From positions 3,009,581 to 3,073,580 of the forward strand of contig NZ_CP063169.1 in the NCBI RefSeq assembly GCF_014960965.1: a stretch of 64,000 nucleotides of DNA, written 5' to 3'. Both the position numbers and the translations under genes were made by a program. Positions within the stretch are counted from its first letter, which is position 1, and the number at the start of each line of letters is the position of its first letter. This document shows, one piece after another, positions 29,263 through 38,948 of this stretch. The notes beneath the pieces are model-generated. The model was not told the DNA's origin. It did not search any database and saw nothing but the letters and a program-made list of their open reading frames with translations. This stretch comes from Ruania alkalisoli. GTDB taxonomy: Bacteria; Actinomycetota; Actinomycetes; Actinomycetales; Beutenbergiaceae.

Positions 29263-29985
29263 TTAGCCGACCAATCCGAAGAAGATGCCGAACGGCGGGA
29301 GCAGGAAGCCCACCATGATGACGAGGGCGACAAGGGTCGCCAAGATGTTGAGGTTGCGCCGACGACGCTGGCTGGTGTTCGCGCCGAGACTGGCCAGTGC
29401 GGCCCAGACGCCGTGCCGCAGGTGGAACCCGACAGCGAGCAGCGCAATCGTGTAACTGAGCACGACCCACCAGATCTCGAAGCCGTTCACCACGCGTTCG
29501 TAGGGGCTGTCGGAGGCACCACCGGGAGCGATCGTGTTCCACGTGAAGTGCATGAGGTGGTAGATCACGAACAGGATGATCACCACGCCGCCCCACCTCA
29601 TCGTGAAGGAGGCATAGCTGCGCTGGCTACCGCGCGGCGCCTTCGAACTGGCGTAGCGCTGGCTGCCCTTGCCTCCGGTGGCCGCCCGGGAGCGTCGCCA
29701 GAGCGTGACGGCGGAGAAGATGTGCACCCCGATCGCCGCGAGCAGGACGATCCGGATCAGCCACAGTGCACCCTCGTAGGGGAGCAGGGGCTCACCGAGC
29801 TCGCGCAGATGATGTGCGTATTCGTCGAACGCCTCCTGACCTGCGAAGACCTTCAGGTTCCCGTACATGTGAGCGACCAGATAGCCCACGAGCACGAGTC
29901 CGCTGATCGCCATCGCGACCTTCAGGACGACGGTCGATCGCCACACCGGGGTTCGGGAGGACGAAGTCACCGTTCGCGTTGCCAC
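29263..29985 (-). CDS. sdhC: Succinate dehydrogenase cytochrome b subunit (type B)
   Basis: Membrane anchor carrying heme and quinone sites. 240 residues from GTG 29985 (AGGGG upstream), with five hydrophobic helices. Histidines suited to di-heme ligation lie in YLVAHMYGN, IGVHIFSA, YHLMHFTWN and GFHLRHGVW. It is a single fused anchor of the type B, five-helix kind that passes electrons to menaquinone. TTAGGTTAG, a DtxR/IdeR-like half-site, overlaps the ribosome-binding region. Confidence 0.93.
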   Translation of the reverse strand: MATRTVTSSSRTPVWRSTVVLKVAMAISGLVLVGYLVAHMYGNLKVFAGQEAFDEYAHHLRELGEPLLPYEGALWLIRIVLLAAIGVHIFSAVTLWRRSRAATGGKGSQRYASSKAPRGSQRSYASFTMRWGGVVIILFVIYHLMHFTWNTIAPGGASDSPYERVVNGFEIWWVVLSYTIALLAVGFHLRHGVWAALASLGANTSQRRRRNLNILATLVALVIMVGFLLPPFGIFFGLVG

Positions 29986-30091
29986 GGCCCCTAACCTAAC
30001 GCCTCTGGAGAGTACTTCGCGCACTCAGGCACCGTCACCGGCACACCGAGACAACACCGAGATATGAACGATTCTCATCACAAAAACCCCG

Positions 30092-30907
30092 TCACCCCGC
30101 GTCCAGAGCGCTGTCGATCACGCTCACGTGCCAGCGCCCGAGGTTGGAGGTGAACAGGTCCGCTCCCCGGAAAGCGACATTCGTCGGATGGCACAGCACG
30201 TGAGCGGTCTCGTCCGCCACCAGCGTGGTGACTGCCCCGCTCGCGGGATCCACGCGCAGCACCTGGCTGGGCTCGTAACACCCGACGTACAGCATTTGGT
30301 CGGGGCCGATCGTGACGCCGTCGGGAAGCACCCCGGGCATGACTGCCACGGTCTCGGCAGGGCCGGGGCCGCCGTCGGGATGGATCGGGATCCGCACCAG
30401 ACGGGAGGCGAACGTCTCGACCACGTAGACGCAGCTCTCATCATCCGGGACGGCCAGGCCGTTGGCGATGTCGAGCGGACGGTCGTACCAGAGCCCACCG
30501 GTCCCGTCCCGATCGAACCGGTACACCCCTGGCCCTGGCTCACCCTGCACGTTCGAGTCGGTCACGTACACCGACCCTGACGGCGCCACGCGCACCATGT
30601 TGGGAGTGACGAAGGGCCGGGCTCCCCCACCCGTGAGCTGTTCCAGCCCACCGGCGAATCGGTACAGCGCCCGGTGGGCCAGATCACACAGGTACACATC
30701 ACCTGTGGGGTCGATATCGACGCCCAGCACGAATCCGCCCGTACTGGCGACCTGCTCGCGCTGACCCCCATCCGGGGAGATCCGGTAGAGCTGCCCCCGC
30801 TCGCCGCCGCACCAGATGCTGCCGTCCGGGTGCACCGCCACGCCCTCCGGGTGGTCCAGCCGCGGCTCCGAGAGCGTGCCGTCGTGAAAGACCCTCGCGC
30901 TCGCCAT
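30092..30907 (-). CDS. SMP-30/gluconolactonase-family protein
   Basis: 271-residue six-bladed propeller likely to hydrolyse sugar lactones. Family features are the metal-site start HPEGVAVHPDGSIWCGGERG (about 19-38), YVTDSNVQGEPGPGVYRFD, and IANGLAVPDDESCVYVVETFASR. It is the last gene of the minus-strand sugar cluster. With the SDR dehydrogenase and sugar-acid dehydratase upstream it fits oxidation of an aldose through its lactone. The gap after it (to sdhC) shows only a short T run on the minus strand. Confidence 0.85.
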   Translation of the reverse strand: MASARVFHDGTLSEPRLDHPEGVAVHPDGSIWCGGERGQLYRISPDGGQREQVASTGGFVLGVDIDPTGDVYLCDLAHRALYRFAGGLEQLTGGGARPFVTPNMVRVAPSGSVYVTDSNVQGEPGPGVYRFDRDGTGGLWYDRPLDIANGLAVPDDESCVYVVETFASRLVRIPIHPDGGPGPAETVAVMPGVLPDGVTIGPDQMLYVGCYEPSQVLRVDPASGAVTTLVADETAHVLCHPTNVAFRGADLFTSNLGRWHVSVIDSALDAG

Positions 30908-30910
30908 GTC

Positions 30911-31960
30911 TCAGACCTGATCGACGGTGCCGCCGGGACCGACCAGCCGCACCCGGCCGTGGGGAACGAACGTGGTGGCCTCGATCCGTGTGGACCGGGC
31001 CTCTCCCCCGGCCAGCTGAACCAGGTTCGCACCCTGGGATCTCGCGTGGGCGATGCCGTGGCCGGGGATCGTCGACGCCGGCTCGATCGCCGTGACGTAT
31101 ACCTCGCCCCACCATGGCGCACCGCCGCTGGCCCGCAGCTCCTGCCAGTACCAGGCGTGCGGGAACAGCTCCGCATCCCACCTCAGCCCCACCCCGAGCT
31201 CGATCTCGGGGTTCACCATCGCGTACCAGCCGGCGCCAGCGAAGTCGCCCAGATAGGCGAGGGTGGCCCGCGGCGCACTGGGGATGCGGGAGAAGTCGGC
31301 CGGTTCCCGGCCCGCCGGTGGCACCGGATGCGGCCAGTCGCCTCTCGCCGAGGGCTGCAGATCGGCACCGGCGTCGGAGGCGTCGGCAGTGATTGTGGTG
31401 GCGCTGGTGTAGATCCGGGTGGACGGCCCGATCAACGGGGCGCCGAATGCTGGGTGGTGGGACCACATGATCTCGATCGGGTCGGGGCTCGTGTTCGTCA
31501 CCGCCTCGTCGATACTGAGCACGGGCCCACTGACGGCGACCCTGCGCTCGATCTGCAAGGGAGCCCTGGTCAATCGGGTGCGCAGGCGGGCGTACGCTTC
31601 GCCGTCAGCAGCGCCGGAATCCACCAACTGCCAGGGGATCCGGGAGGCCTCCCCGTGCCAGCCCCAGGTCAGTCCGCCGGGAGCCTCGCTCGCGTCGCCA
31701 CCGTTGGGGCACAGCAACTGCCAGCCACCGCAGTAGCGCTCCAGCCACTCGGCCTCGTCCTCGGCGTTCCAGCGTCCGGAACCGTAGGGGGGCATTGCCC
31801 ACGGGGTCTTCCAGAGCACGTCCACGCCGGTGCGGCGGTCGATCAGGGCGTGCACGTCGCAGCCCTGCTGGGGCAGCAGCGTCACCTCGAGATCGTCACT
31901 CCTGAGGCGCAGCCCGGTCCATCCGTTGCCGAGGTCGGTCTCGGTCACCTGCGCGGTCAT
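30911..31960 (-). CDS. DUF4432/aldose-1-epimerase-like protein
   Basis: 349 residues from ATG 31960, overlapping the preceding glycosidase stop by one base (TGATG). The sequence (LRSDDLEVTLLPQQGCDVHALIDRRTGVDVLW) resembles the galactose-mutarotase-like superfamily, DUF4432 branch. Later family-like parts are WSHHPAFGAPLIGP and MVNPEIELGVGLRWD. Probable sugar mutarotase or epimerase for the sugar released by this cluster; specificity unknown. Confidence 0.82.
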   Translation of the reverse strand: MTAQVTETDLGNGWTGLRLRSDDLEVTLLPQQGCDVHALIDRRTGVDVLWKTPWAMPPYGSGRWNAEDEAEWLERYCGGWQLLCPNGGDASEAPGGLTWGWHGEASRIPWQLVDSGAADGEAYARLRTRLTRAPLQIERRVAVSGPVLSIDEAVTNTSPDPIEIMWSHHPAFGAPLIGPSTRIYTSATTITADASDAGADLQPSARGDWPHPVPPAGREPADFSRIPSAPRATLAYLGDFAGAGWYAMVNPEIELGVGLRWDAELFPHAWYWQELRASGGAPWWGEVYVTAIEPASTIPGHGIAHARSQGANLVQLAGGEARSTRIEATTFVPHGRVRLVGPGGTVDQV

Positions 31961-34053
31961 CAGGATTCCTTCCGGTCGTTGGTGTGCGCAACGGCCCGGC
32001 CGCCGACGATGTCGTAGCTCGTGCCGGCCACGTGCAGGCCGCGTAGTGCCGCGTGCGGATCGAGCTGGTCCACCCAGCCGTCGGTGGACACGCTCCCGTC
32101 CATGCCGACGTGCACGCCGAAGATCCCGCCGATCACCAGTTCTACGAACGACCCGGCCGAGGAGCATGACCAGTCGATCAGGTACGGGAACTGAGGCGGC
32201 GTCTTACGTGCTCCACCGTTGACCGGCGGCGCTGCCTCCTCCACGAAGTGCGCCTGCCCGGGCGGGCCCTGATTGGCGGTGCGAGCCAGGCCCGGCAGCC
32301 AGTCCGCCACCACCTCCGGGTGCCCGAGGGCGATCGCTGCCCGGGCTGAGTCCGGCGGCCAGGCGGGGTAGGCACCGTTCCACTGGTGGTCGGCTCGCAG
32401 CGAGTAGCCCGCGTCCGGGTCCGAGGGTGCGAGCGCCCGCATCCACGACGGTGTGCGCAGCTCCGTGTCGAAGAAGCGCACCATCTCCTCGCGCACCTGC
32501 TTGGGCAGATCTGCTGCGATGGTCGTGCCGACGGTGGCGAAGTCGTAACAGTGCTTGGTGGGCACCAGGGTGCCGTCCGGCTGCCGGGCGTGGAAGTGGC
32601 CCGCCCCGGGGATGTAGAGGTCGCGCACGAGTGCCACCAGGTCCTCGGCATCGGCCCGCAGCCGCGCGGCTTCGGCCGTCTCGCCGTCCAGATCGGCGAT
32701 CTCGGCCGCCGTCCGCAGGCACCACACATTGGCGGCATTCAGGCTGGCTACCTCGTGCACGTAGGAGCTGACGCACTCAAGCAGGTTGTCGATCTCGCCG
32801 TAGTCGGCCAGGCCGCTGGCCGAGCGGAGGGTGTGCCAGTGGCGCGCCCAGGAACGCACATGGTCACGCAGGGGGCGAGTGACGCCGTCGGGGGTGGTGA
32901 GCTCTTCATCCAAGAAAGCCCGGTCGCCGGTGAAGGCGAGGTAGTCCCGCACCAGTCGGGTCATGGCGTAGTGGTTGACCGAGTACCAGTAGCCGACCGG
33001 GCCGCCGGTGAGCCACTCGGTGCCGAAGTGCTGCTCGATGTCCAAGCCCACCCAGTGCGCGATCTGACGGCGCATCACGGCCGGGTCGAGCTGGGCGTGA
33101 ACGTGGGAGGAGAGGGAGTAGTCCCAGATGAACGTCGTGGTCTGCCAGTACCGGGGCATCAGGGTGTCGTAGGTGCGCCCGAGCACCGAGGCCGGGTTGT
33201 CCCGGCGGAACCAGAGCACCCCGACGGCGCCCCACCAGTAGAGCCGGCGCAGGTCCGCGTCGCTGGTGTCCAGGACCGGAAGTGCGCCGGAGAACTCAGG
33301 ATTCGTCGGATCGAAGAGCGCCGCGAGCGAGGAGTTCCAGGACGTCTCGCTCTGCGCCACCGCCTGCGAGGCGCCGGCCACCATCGCATCGGCCGCGGCC
33401 CGGGCGTGTTCCTCCTGTGCCGAGATCGCATGCACGTAGTCCCAGGTAAGGCTCTGGCCGGCACCGACGTTCACCGTCGCCTCCACCACGCGCGCTCCCC
33501 CGGGGATCACCTCGGCACCCTGGGGAACCACCAGCTCCTGCACGGCCCAGGCACTGCCGTCGGTGCCGGTGACCCGGGTTCCCGTACGCTCCACCCGGTT
33601 GGGTGCGTGCGGTGGCTCGGCCCGGCTCCACGGCGCGGCCTGCGTGACGGCAGTGGCCAGCCACACGCCGAGGCGCAACTGCCGCTCCTGTGCGGCCGTG
33701 TTGGTGACCTCGAGCCGCACGTGCACTCCTGGTTGCCCGGCGGGGCACACGGTCGCGGTGCGCAGCTCCCAGCCCTCGATCGTGGTGCGCCGATCCACCC
33801 GGTCCGGGCGCCACCGGGTGTGGACCGGTTGCCCGTAGGAGCGGGCGAGCCTCCCCCCGAGGTAGAGCTGCCCGGTGATGGTGTCTCCCTGAGCCACGGG
33901 TGGCACGTTGAGGCTGCGGACGGCGAGGACGTCGTGGTCGACCTGGGCGGTGGCCCAGTGGTTGGTCAGCCCGGGCGGATTCACCATGTCGTCGAAGGCG
34001 TCGAGCACCTCTTCGGATGCGAGGTCGGCGCAGGTGGGGATGAGCGGGTTCAT
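31960..34053 (-). CDS. Putative glycoside hydrolase, (alpha/alpha)6-barrel type
   Basis: 697 residues from ATG 34053. An N-terminal beta-sandwich region (about 1-250) precedes an all-helical domain. Its hallmarks resemble MGH1/GH63- or rhamnosidase-like barrels: TTFIWDYSLSSHVHAQLDP, YWYSVNHYAMTRLVRDYLAF, DYGEIDNLLECVSSYVHEVA and LIDWSCSSAGSFVELVIGGIF. No signal peptide is visible, so it should act in the cytoplasm on imported oligosaccharides. The exact family and linkage cannot be fixed by eye. Confidence 0.72.
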   Translation of the reverse strand: MNPLIPTCADLASEEVLDAFDDMVNPPGLTNHWATAQVDHDVLAVRSLNVPPVAQGDTITGQLYLGGRLARSYGQPVHTRWRPDRVDRRTTIEGWELRTATVCPAGQPGVHVRLEVTNTAAQERQLRLGVWLATAVTQAAPWSRAEPPHAPNRVERTGTRVTGTDGSAWAVQELVVPQGAEVIPGGARVVEATVNVGAGQSLTWDYVHAISAQEEHARAAADAMVAGASQAVAQSETSWNSSLAALFDPTNPEFSGALPVLDTSDADLRRLYWWGAVGVLWFRRDNPASVLGRTYDTLMPRYWQTTTFIWDYSLSSHVHAQLDPAVMRRQIAHWVGLDIEQHFGTEWLTGGPVGYWYSVNHYAMTRLVRDYLAFTGDRAFLDEELTTPDGVTRPLRDHVRSWARHWHTLRSASGLADYGEIDNLLECVSSYVHEVASLNAANVWCLRTAAEIADLDGETAEAARLRADAEDLVALVRDLYIPGAGHFHARQPDGTLVPTKHCYDFATVGTTIAADLPKQVREEMVRFFDTELRTPSWMRALAPSDPDAGYSLRADHQWNGAYPAWPPDSARAAIALGHPEVVADWLPGLARTANQGPPGQAHFVEEAAPPVNGGARKTPPQFPYLIDWSCSSAGSFVELVIGGIFGVHVGMDGSVSTDGWVDQLDPHAALRGLHVAGTSYDIVGGRAVAHTNDRKES

Positions 34054-34064
34054 GGGTCTCGCAA

Positions 34065-35030
34065 TCACGTGAGCAGGTCGGTGAGCCAGGCGGCCAGGTG
34101 CGCGTCGTCGTCGGCACCTCCCGCCTCGTGGCCGTTCCACGGCCACACCCGCAACTCGGGGGCGGTGGGCATGACGTTGATCGCCCCGAAGATCCCCGAC
34201 GGCGGGCAGGTGGCATCCATCAGCCCCACCGAGACCCAGGCCGGGCAGGCGATCCGGGGCGCCAGGTGGGAGACGTCGATGTGTTCGAGTACGGCCAGCA
34301 CCTGCTCAGCCGTGCCGCGGTGGACCGCCAGGTACCCGGAGAGCTCACCGTAGGGCGGCAGATCGGTGAGCGAGGCGGCACGGGCGATTCCGCACAGGAA
34401 CGGCGCCCGGGCCGCAGTAGCAGCCACCAGCGGGTGCAGCGCGGCCGCGGCCAGGGCGAGCGCACCGCCTTGACTGTGCCCGACCGTCGCGATCCGGGCC
34501 GGGTCTGCTCCGGGCAGGTGCCGGACGGCGTCCACGGCACGGACCGCATCGGTGGCCAGCCGCCGGAAGTACAGGTGGTCGGGGTGGTCCACCCCGCGGG
34601 TGAGCATCCCAGGGGCAGCCGGGCCGGACCCGTGCGGGTCGGCTGTCGCACCGGCGTTCCAGGTACTGCCCTGCCCACGCGTGTCCATGACCAGCTGCGC
34701 GAACCCGTGGCTGACCCAGTGCAGCCGCTCATGCACGAGTCCGCGGCCGCCGCCGTAGCCGAGCATCTCGATCACGACCGGGCGCTGCCCCGGCACACCT
34801 CGCGGAAGCAGCCACCATGCCTTCACCGGCTCGCCCGCGAAGCCGGGGAAGGTGACGTCGTAAGCGTCAACGGTCATCAGACCCGAGGACGCAGGCAGGC
34901 ACTCCACCTCTCCGCCGGCCGAGCGCGCCTCGTCAAGCGTGCGGTCCCAGAACTCCTCCAGGCCCGTTGGTGCCGGGCGCTGGTTCCGGTAGGTACGCAG
35001 CTGCTCGAGCGGCAGATCGAACAGTGTCAT
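34065..35030 (-). CDS. Acetylxylan esterase-like hydrolase (CE7 family)
   Basis: 321 residues matching CE7 deacetylases throughout: [21 protein letters not shown] at the start, DTRGQGSTW, the nucleophile elbow GHSQGGALALAAAAL (Ser of GHSQG), VGLMDATCPPSGIFGA supplying the Asp, and WNGHEAGG supplying the His. No export signal. CE7 enzymes remove O-acetyl groups from short oligosaccharides in the cytoplasm, which suits import of acetylated glycans by this cluster. The start overlaps the upstream dehydratase stop. Confidence 0.92.
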   Translation of the reverse strand: MTLFDLPLEQLRTYRNQRPAPTGLEEFWDRTLDEARSAGGEVECLPASSGLMTVDAYDVTFPGFAGEPVKAWWLLPRGVPGQRPVVIEMLGYGGGRGLVHERLHWVSHGFAQLVMDTRGQGSTWNAGATADPHGSGPAAPGMLTRGVDHPDHLYFRRLATDAVRAVDAVRHLPGADPARIATVGHSQGGALALAAAALHPLVAATAARAPFLCGIARAASLTDLPPYGELSGYLAVHRGTAEQVLAVLEHIDVSHLAPRIACPAWVSVGLMDATCPPSGIFGAINVMPTAPELRVWPWNGHEAGGADDDAHLAAWLTDLLT

Positions 35031-36292
35031 CAGCGCCTCGCGTACTCGGCCGCGAGCGCCTCCGGCAGGCGGTCCTCGCGGGGGTCGGCGAAGGAGGTGT
35101 TCGGAAGCAGCGGGTACCAGCCCGGGCGGCCGGGGTCGCGGTCATAGGGGTAGTCGCCGAGCTCGCGGTACAGCTCGGCGTACTCGGCCACCTTGTCCCG
35201 GTCGAGTTTCACCCCGAGCCCGGGTTCGGTGGGGACGGTCATCTTCCCGTTCACGTACGGGCGTTTGCCTCCCTGCACGACGTCGTCAAGCAGGTGGTGA
35301 TAGTGGGCATCGGCCGCGTAGGTCAGGTTCGGCACGGCCGCACCCAGGTGCAGCATGGTGGCGAGCTGAATGCCCAGCTCGCCGGAGGAGTGGACGGCCA
35401 CGCCGAGGGAGAACGCCTCGCAGATCGCGGCGGCCTTCAGGCAGGGCCGGATCCCGCCCCAGAAGGTGGTGTCGAGCAGGACGACGTCGACGGCCGGGTT
35501 GAGGATGGTGGTGGCCAGCTGCTCGGTGTTGACGACCACGGTGTTGGTGGCGAGCAGGATGTGGGTGTTCTCGCGTACCTGCCGCATCCCCGGCAGCGAG
35601 TAGACCGGATCCTCGAGGTAGTCGTTGGGCAGATCCTCGATCGCCTTCGCGAACCGGATCGACTCCCCCACGCTCAGGGCCCCGTTCGGGTCGTAGCGCA
35701 GCTTGTCCGCCGGTCCCATCGCCTCGGCGAGCGCCTGGTAACCCGCCAGTTCGTGGTCGGTGTCGAAGACGCCACCCTTGAGCTTGTGCACCCGGAATCC
35801 GTGATCCTCCCGCAGGCGCTGCGCCTCGGCGACGAGCTGCTCGTTCGTTCGTACCTCACCGGTGCCGTCCGGGCCCGGATAGCGGTAGAAGAGGTAGGAG
35901 GCGAACTCCACCTCCTCGCGCACCTTCCCGCCGAGCAAGGCGTGCACGGGCAGGCCCGCCTGCTGGCCCACGAGATCGAGGCAGGCGAACTCGATCGCGG
36001 CGAGCAGTTGGGTGCGGTTGTTGTACAGGCTCGCTGTCGGGTTGGCGATCATGAACCGCAAGGCCTCGGTATCGGCGGGATCGTGCCCCACCAGGTAGTC
36101 GGTCAAGCCGGTGACCGCAGCCTCAGCACTCTGTCCGCCGCCGCCGAGCTCACCGAGACCGATCAGGCCGTTGTCGGCCTCCACCTCCACGATGGTGCGC
36201 ACGAAGCGGCCCCAGTGAGCACCGTTGGAGTGCCGCAACGGTGCCTCCAACGGGACCGTCACGGTTGTCGCCCGGATGGCGGCGATCTTCAT
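35030..36292 (-). CDS. Enolase-superfamily sugar-acid dehydratase (glucarate dehydratase-like)
   Basis: 420 residues. The catalytic Lys-x-Lys appears as [10 protein letters not shown]. Metal-binding acids lie in RYDPNGAL and DYLEDPVY, followed by LATNTVVV (Asn in the third position, as in the GlucD group) and the histidine segment [12 protein letters not shown]. It should dehydrate an acid sugar to a 2-keto-3-deoxy acid; D-glucarate is only the nearest family resemblance. It lies between the CE7 esterase and the SDR gene with overlapping stops and starts. Confidence 0.88.
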   Translation of the reverse strand: MKIAAIRATTVTVPLEAPLRHSNGAHWGRFVRTIVEVEADNGLIGLGELGGGGQSAEAAVTGLTDYLVGHDPADTEALRFMIANPTASLYNNRTQLLAAIEFACLDLVGQQAGLPVHALLGGKVREEVEFASYLFYRYPGPDGTGEVRTNEQLVAEAQRLREDHGFRVHKLKGGVFDTDHELAGYQALAEAMGPADKLRYDPNGALSVGESIRFAKAIEDLPNDYLEDPVYSLPGMRQVRENTHILLATNTVVVNTEQLATTILNPAVDVVLLDTTFWGGIRPCLKAAAICEAFSLGVAVHSSGELGIQLATMLHLGAAVPNLTYAADAHYHHLLDDVVQGGKRPYVNGKMTVPTEPGLGVKLDRDKVAEYAELYRELGDYPYDRDPGRPGWYPLLPNTSFADPREDRLPEALAAEYARR

Positions 36293-37116
36293 GAGTCCTC
36301 CTTGCCGAGCGCGACGGCGTTGCCCGCCGTGAGCCCACCGTCCACCTTCACGTCCGCACCGGTCACGAACGACGACCTGTCGCTGAGCAGGTAGGCGACG
36401 ACGTCACCGACCTCCTCGGGGCGTGCGACCCGGCCGAGGGGGTGCGCACGTCCCCAGTCGGCCACGATCGCGTCGACGGCTGAAGGATCTGCCGGACCCT
36501 CGCCCGCGACCTGCAATCCTGCCGCCCACCGCAGCATCGGTGTATCGACCGACCCTGGGCAGACGGCGTTCACACGGATCCCGTCGGCGGCATGGTCGAT
36601 GGCCATCGCCCGGGTCAGGGAGAGCAGTGCACCCTTGGTGGCGGAATAGGCGGCGACCTGCTGCTGGGCGACGTAGGCCTGGACCGAGGACACCAGCACG
36701 ACGGCTCCGCCGCCACCATCGCGGATCAGTGGCACGGCCAGATGCGCCGCCAGAAAGGCGCCACGGACGTTGACAGCCATCACCCGGTCGAAGGTGGCCA
36801 TCGCGTCCTCGTCCGCGACCGTGCCATACGTCTGGATACCGGCCGCACAGACCAGGCCCTGGACGGGCTCGCCACGGTGAGCTGCGTCGTCGGCGATCGT
36901 GACGAATGCCTGGCGCATCGAAGTCGCCTCGGTGACGTCCGCCACCACGGGCACGACCTGCTCAGGTGTACTGGCGGAGAGCGCCGTCACACCGCCGGAG
37001 TCACGGTCGAGGGCGTAGACGCGGCGGCCATCGTCGGTGAGCCGGCCGACGACGCCTGCGCCGATCCCGGCACCTGCGCCGGTCACGATGACCGATCCGG
37101 TGTGGGTGTCTGTCAC
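36289..37116 (-). CDS. SDR-family oxidoreductase
   Basis: 275-residue classical short-chain dehydrogenase: the NAD(P)-binding [12 protein letters not shown] (about 12-23), VNVRGAF, the catalytic Ser in VLVSSVQAY, and YSATKG (Tyr-x3-Lys). The C-terminal [16 protein letters not shown] is typical. In this operon it probably oxidises an aldose to its lactone, the step before the SMP-30 lactonase. The stop overlaps the dehydratase start (ATGA). Confidence 0.88.
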   Translation of the reverse strand: MTDTHTGSVIVTGAGAGIGAGVVGRLTDDGRRVYALDRDSGGVTALSASTPEQVVPVVADVTEATSMRQAFVTIADDAAHRGEPVQGLVCAAGIQTYGTVADEDAMATFDRVMAVNVRGAFLAAHLAVPLIRDGGGGAVVLVSSVQAYVAQQQVAAYSATKGALLSLTRAMAIDHAADGIRVNAVCPGSVDTPMLRWAAGLQVAGEGPADPSAVDAIVADWGRAHPLGRVARPEEVGDVVAYLLSDRSSFVTGADVKVDGGLTAGNAVALGKEDS

Positions 37117-37125
37117 GAGAACCTC

Positions 37126-37935
37126 CTAGAACTGGCCGAGGGAGAGGCCGCGGGTGAACACACGCTGGGTCGCGAGGAAGAGCACCACGGTGGGCAATGA
37201 GACCAGCAGACCACCGGCCAGCACGGTCGACATCGCCGACCCGCCGTAGGTGGACTGCAGGGCCGAGAGCGCGGTGATGATGGGGCGCACCTCGGCCGAT
37301 TGGGTGAGCGTGAGGCCGAGGAGCAGGTCGTTCCAGATGAACGTGGCCTGCAGGATGAACACGGCGATCAGCGCCGGTAGGGCCATCGGCAGGTAGATGG
37401 CGACGAAGATCCGCAGTGTGGAGGCACCGTCCACCACCGCGGCCTCGAAGACCTGGTGGGCGATCCCGGTGAAGAAGTTGCGCATCACGAACGCCGAGAA
37501 CGGAACCGCGATCACCGTGTACACGAGGATCATCCCGACGCGGGTGTTGAACAGGCCCGTCTCGGCGTAGCCGACGAAGAGCGGCATCAGGATCATCTGC
37601 AGCGGGAAGATCGAGGATGCGAAGATCACCACGAACCAGGCGAATCCGTGCCGCAGCCGCAAAGCGACGATCGAGAATCCGGCCGCAGCGCCGACGATCA
37701 CCGCGATCAGCGGGGAGACGATCGCGTAGGTGGCGGTGGAGAGCAGACCACCGGAGAGCTTGCCGCGCTCGAAAGCCTCCGCGAAATTGGCCCACAGCCC
37801 GCCGAGTGTTCCCGGTTCCCACAGCCCGTAGTCACCGAACTCGGCCGGCAGCTTGGAAGCATTGGCGAGCAGCAGGTAGACCGGTACGAGCCAGAGGATG
37901 CCGAGAATCCCGAGAATGAGTCGTCGCAATGCCAT
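37126..37935 (-). CDS. Carbohydrate ABC transporter permease (MalG-like)
   Basis: 269 residues with six predicted helices and the EAA loop EAAVVDGASTLRIFVAIYLPMALP that contacts the ATPase. Second permease of the CUT1 importer, starting one base after the stop of the other permease. No ATPase gene occurs in the cluster, so a shared MsiK-type ATPase elsewhere is expected. Confidence 0.92.
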   Translation of the reverse strand: MALRRLILGILGILWLVPVYLLLANASKLPAEFGDYGLWEPGTLGGLWANFAEAFERGKLSGGLLSTATYAIVSPLIAVIVGAAAGFSIVALRLRHGFAWFVVIFASSIFPLQMILMPLFVGYAETGLFNTRVGMILVYTVIAVPFSAFVMRNFFTGIAHQVFEAAVVDGASTLRIFVAIYLPMALPALIAVFILQATFIWNDLLLGLTLTQSAEVRPIITALSALQSTYGGSAMSTVLAGGLLVSLPTVVLFLATQRVFTRGLSLGQF

Positions 37936-37936
37936 C

Positions 37937-38854
37937 TCATGCCCCCCGGGAGTCGGCGAGCTGACGGCGCAGGTACAGGATGGAGGCCAGCACCGTCACC
38001 ACGGTCAGGAACAGGGCCACGGCGGCGCCGAGCCCGTAGGAGTTGTTCACGAACGTCTCCTTGAACATGGTCAGCGCGAGGGTCTCCGAGACCCGTCCCG
38101 GACCGCCCTTGGTCATGCCCCAGATGACGTCGAACGTCTTGAGGCTCCCGACGATCGCCAACCCCACCACGACCGTGGTCAGCGGGGCAAGCATCGGCCA
38201 GGTCATGGTGCGAAAGAGTGTGAATCCGCTGGCGCCGTCCACCCGGGCTGCCTCGATCGGCTCCTTCGGGATGGACTGCAGGCCGATTCCGAAGAGCAAC
38301 GCGTTGACGCCGGCGCCCTGCCAGGTGGAGGCGCCGATCATCACGAAGGTGTTGAGCGGTCCGTCCAACAGCCATCGCAGCTCCGAACCCGGCAGGTGCA
38401 GGAACTCCAGAGCCTGGCTGAGCGCGCCGTTCGTCTGGAGCACGAAGGACCAGATCACTCCGACGGCGACCCCGGAGACGGCGTATGGGATCAGGAACGG
38501 CAGCCGGAACCAGGTGGCTTTGGGCATGCCGTGGCTGAGCGTGGCGATGAGCAGACCCAGGCCGACGGGGAGGGCGATCGTGCCGACCACCCAGAACAGC
38601 GTGTTGCGGATCGAGGTGAGGAACTCCGGATCGGCGAACATCTCCCGGTAGTTCTCGAGCCCGACCCAGGTTGGATCACCGAGACCGTTGTACTCGGTGA
38701 AGCTGATGTAGGTGGTCCAGATGAACGGCAGGTACAGGACGACGGCCACGAGCAGCACCGACGGCGCTACGAAGCCGATACTCGAGAGCCGGTAGGCGTT
38801 CTTCGGCCGGCTGGCAGCCTGCAGCTCGGCCTGCCGGGGGGTGGGCATGGTCAC
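37937..38854 (-). CDS. Carbohydrate ABC transporter permease (MalF-like)
   Basis: 305 residues from GTG 38854, chosen because AAGGAGGAG lies ten bases upstream; the ATG two codons later is less well spaced. Six helices and the EAA loop PIEAARVDGASGFTLFRTMTWPMLAP are present. Pairs with the MalG-like permease and the binding protein encoded immediately upstream. Confidence 0.92.
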   Translation of the reverse strand: MTMPTPRQAELQAASRPKNAYRLSSIGFVAPSVLLVAVVLYLPFIWTTYISFTEYNGLGDPTWVGLENYREMFADPEFLTSIRNTLFWVVGTIALPVGLGLLIATLSHGMPKATWFRLPFLIPYAVSGVAVGVIWSFVLQTNGALSQALEFLHLPGSELRWLLDGPLNTFVMIGASTWQGAGVNALLFGIGLQSIPKEPIEAARVDGASGFTLFRTMTWPMLAPLTTVVVGLAIVGSLKTFDVIWGMTKGGPGRVSETLALTMFKETFVNNSYGLGAAVALFLTVVTVLASILYLRRQLADSRGA

Positions 38855-38948
38855 GGCGGGGTCTCCTCCTTGAGAGCGGCCGGGGCAGGGAGTGTCCGGA
38901 TGCCGGGCCGGATGGTCCGGCCCGGCACCGCAGCGGTCACCTTGGCCG

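Noticed and set aside
35030-36292. Naming the gene gudD outright
   Set aside because: The catalytic residues fit the glucarate dehydratase group, but specificity in this superfamily cannot be read from motifs alone.
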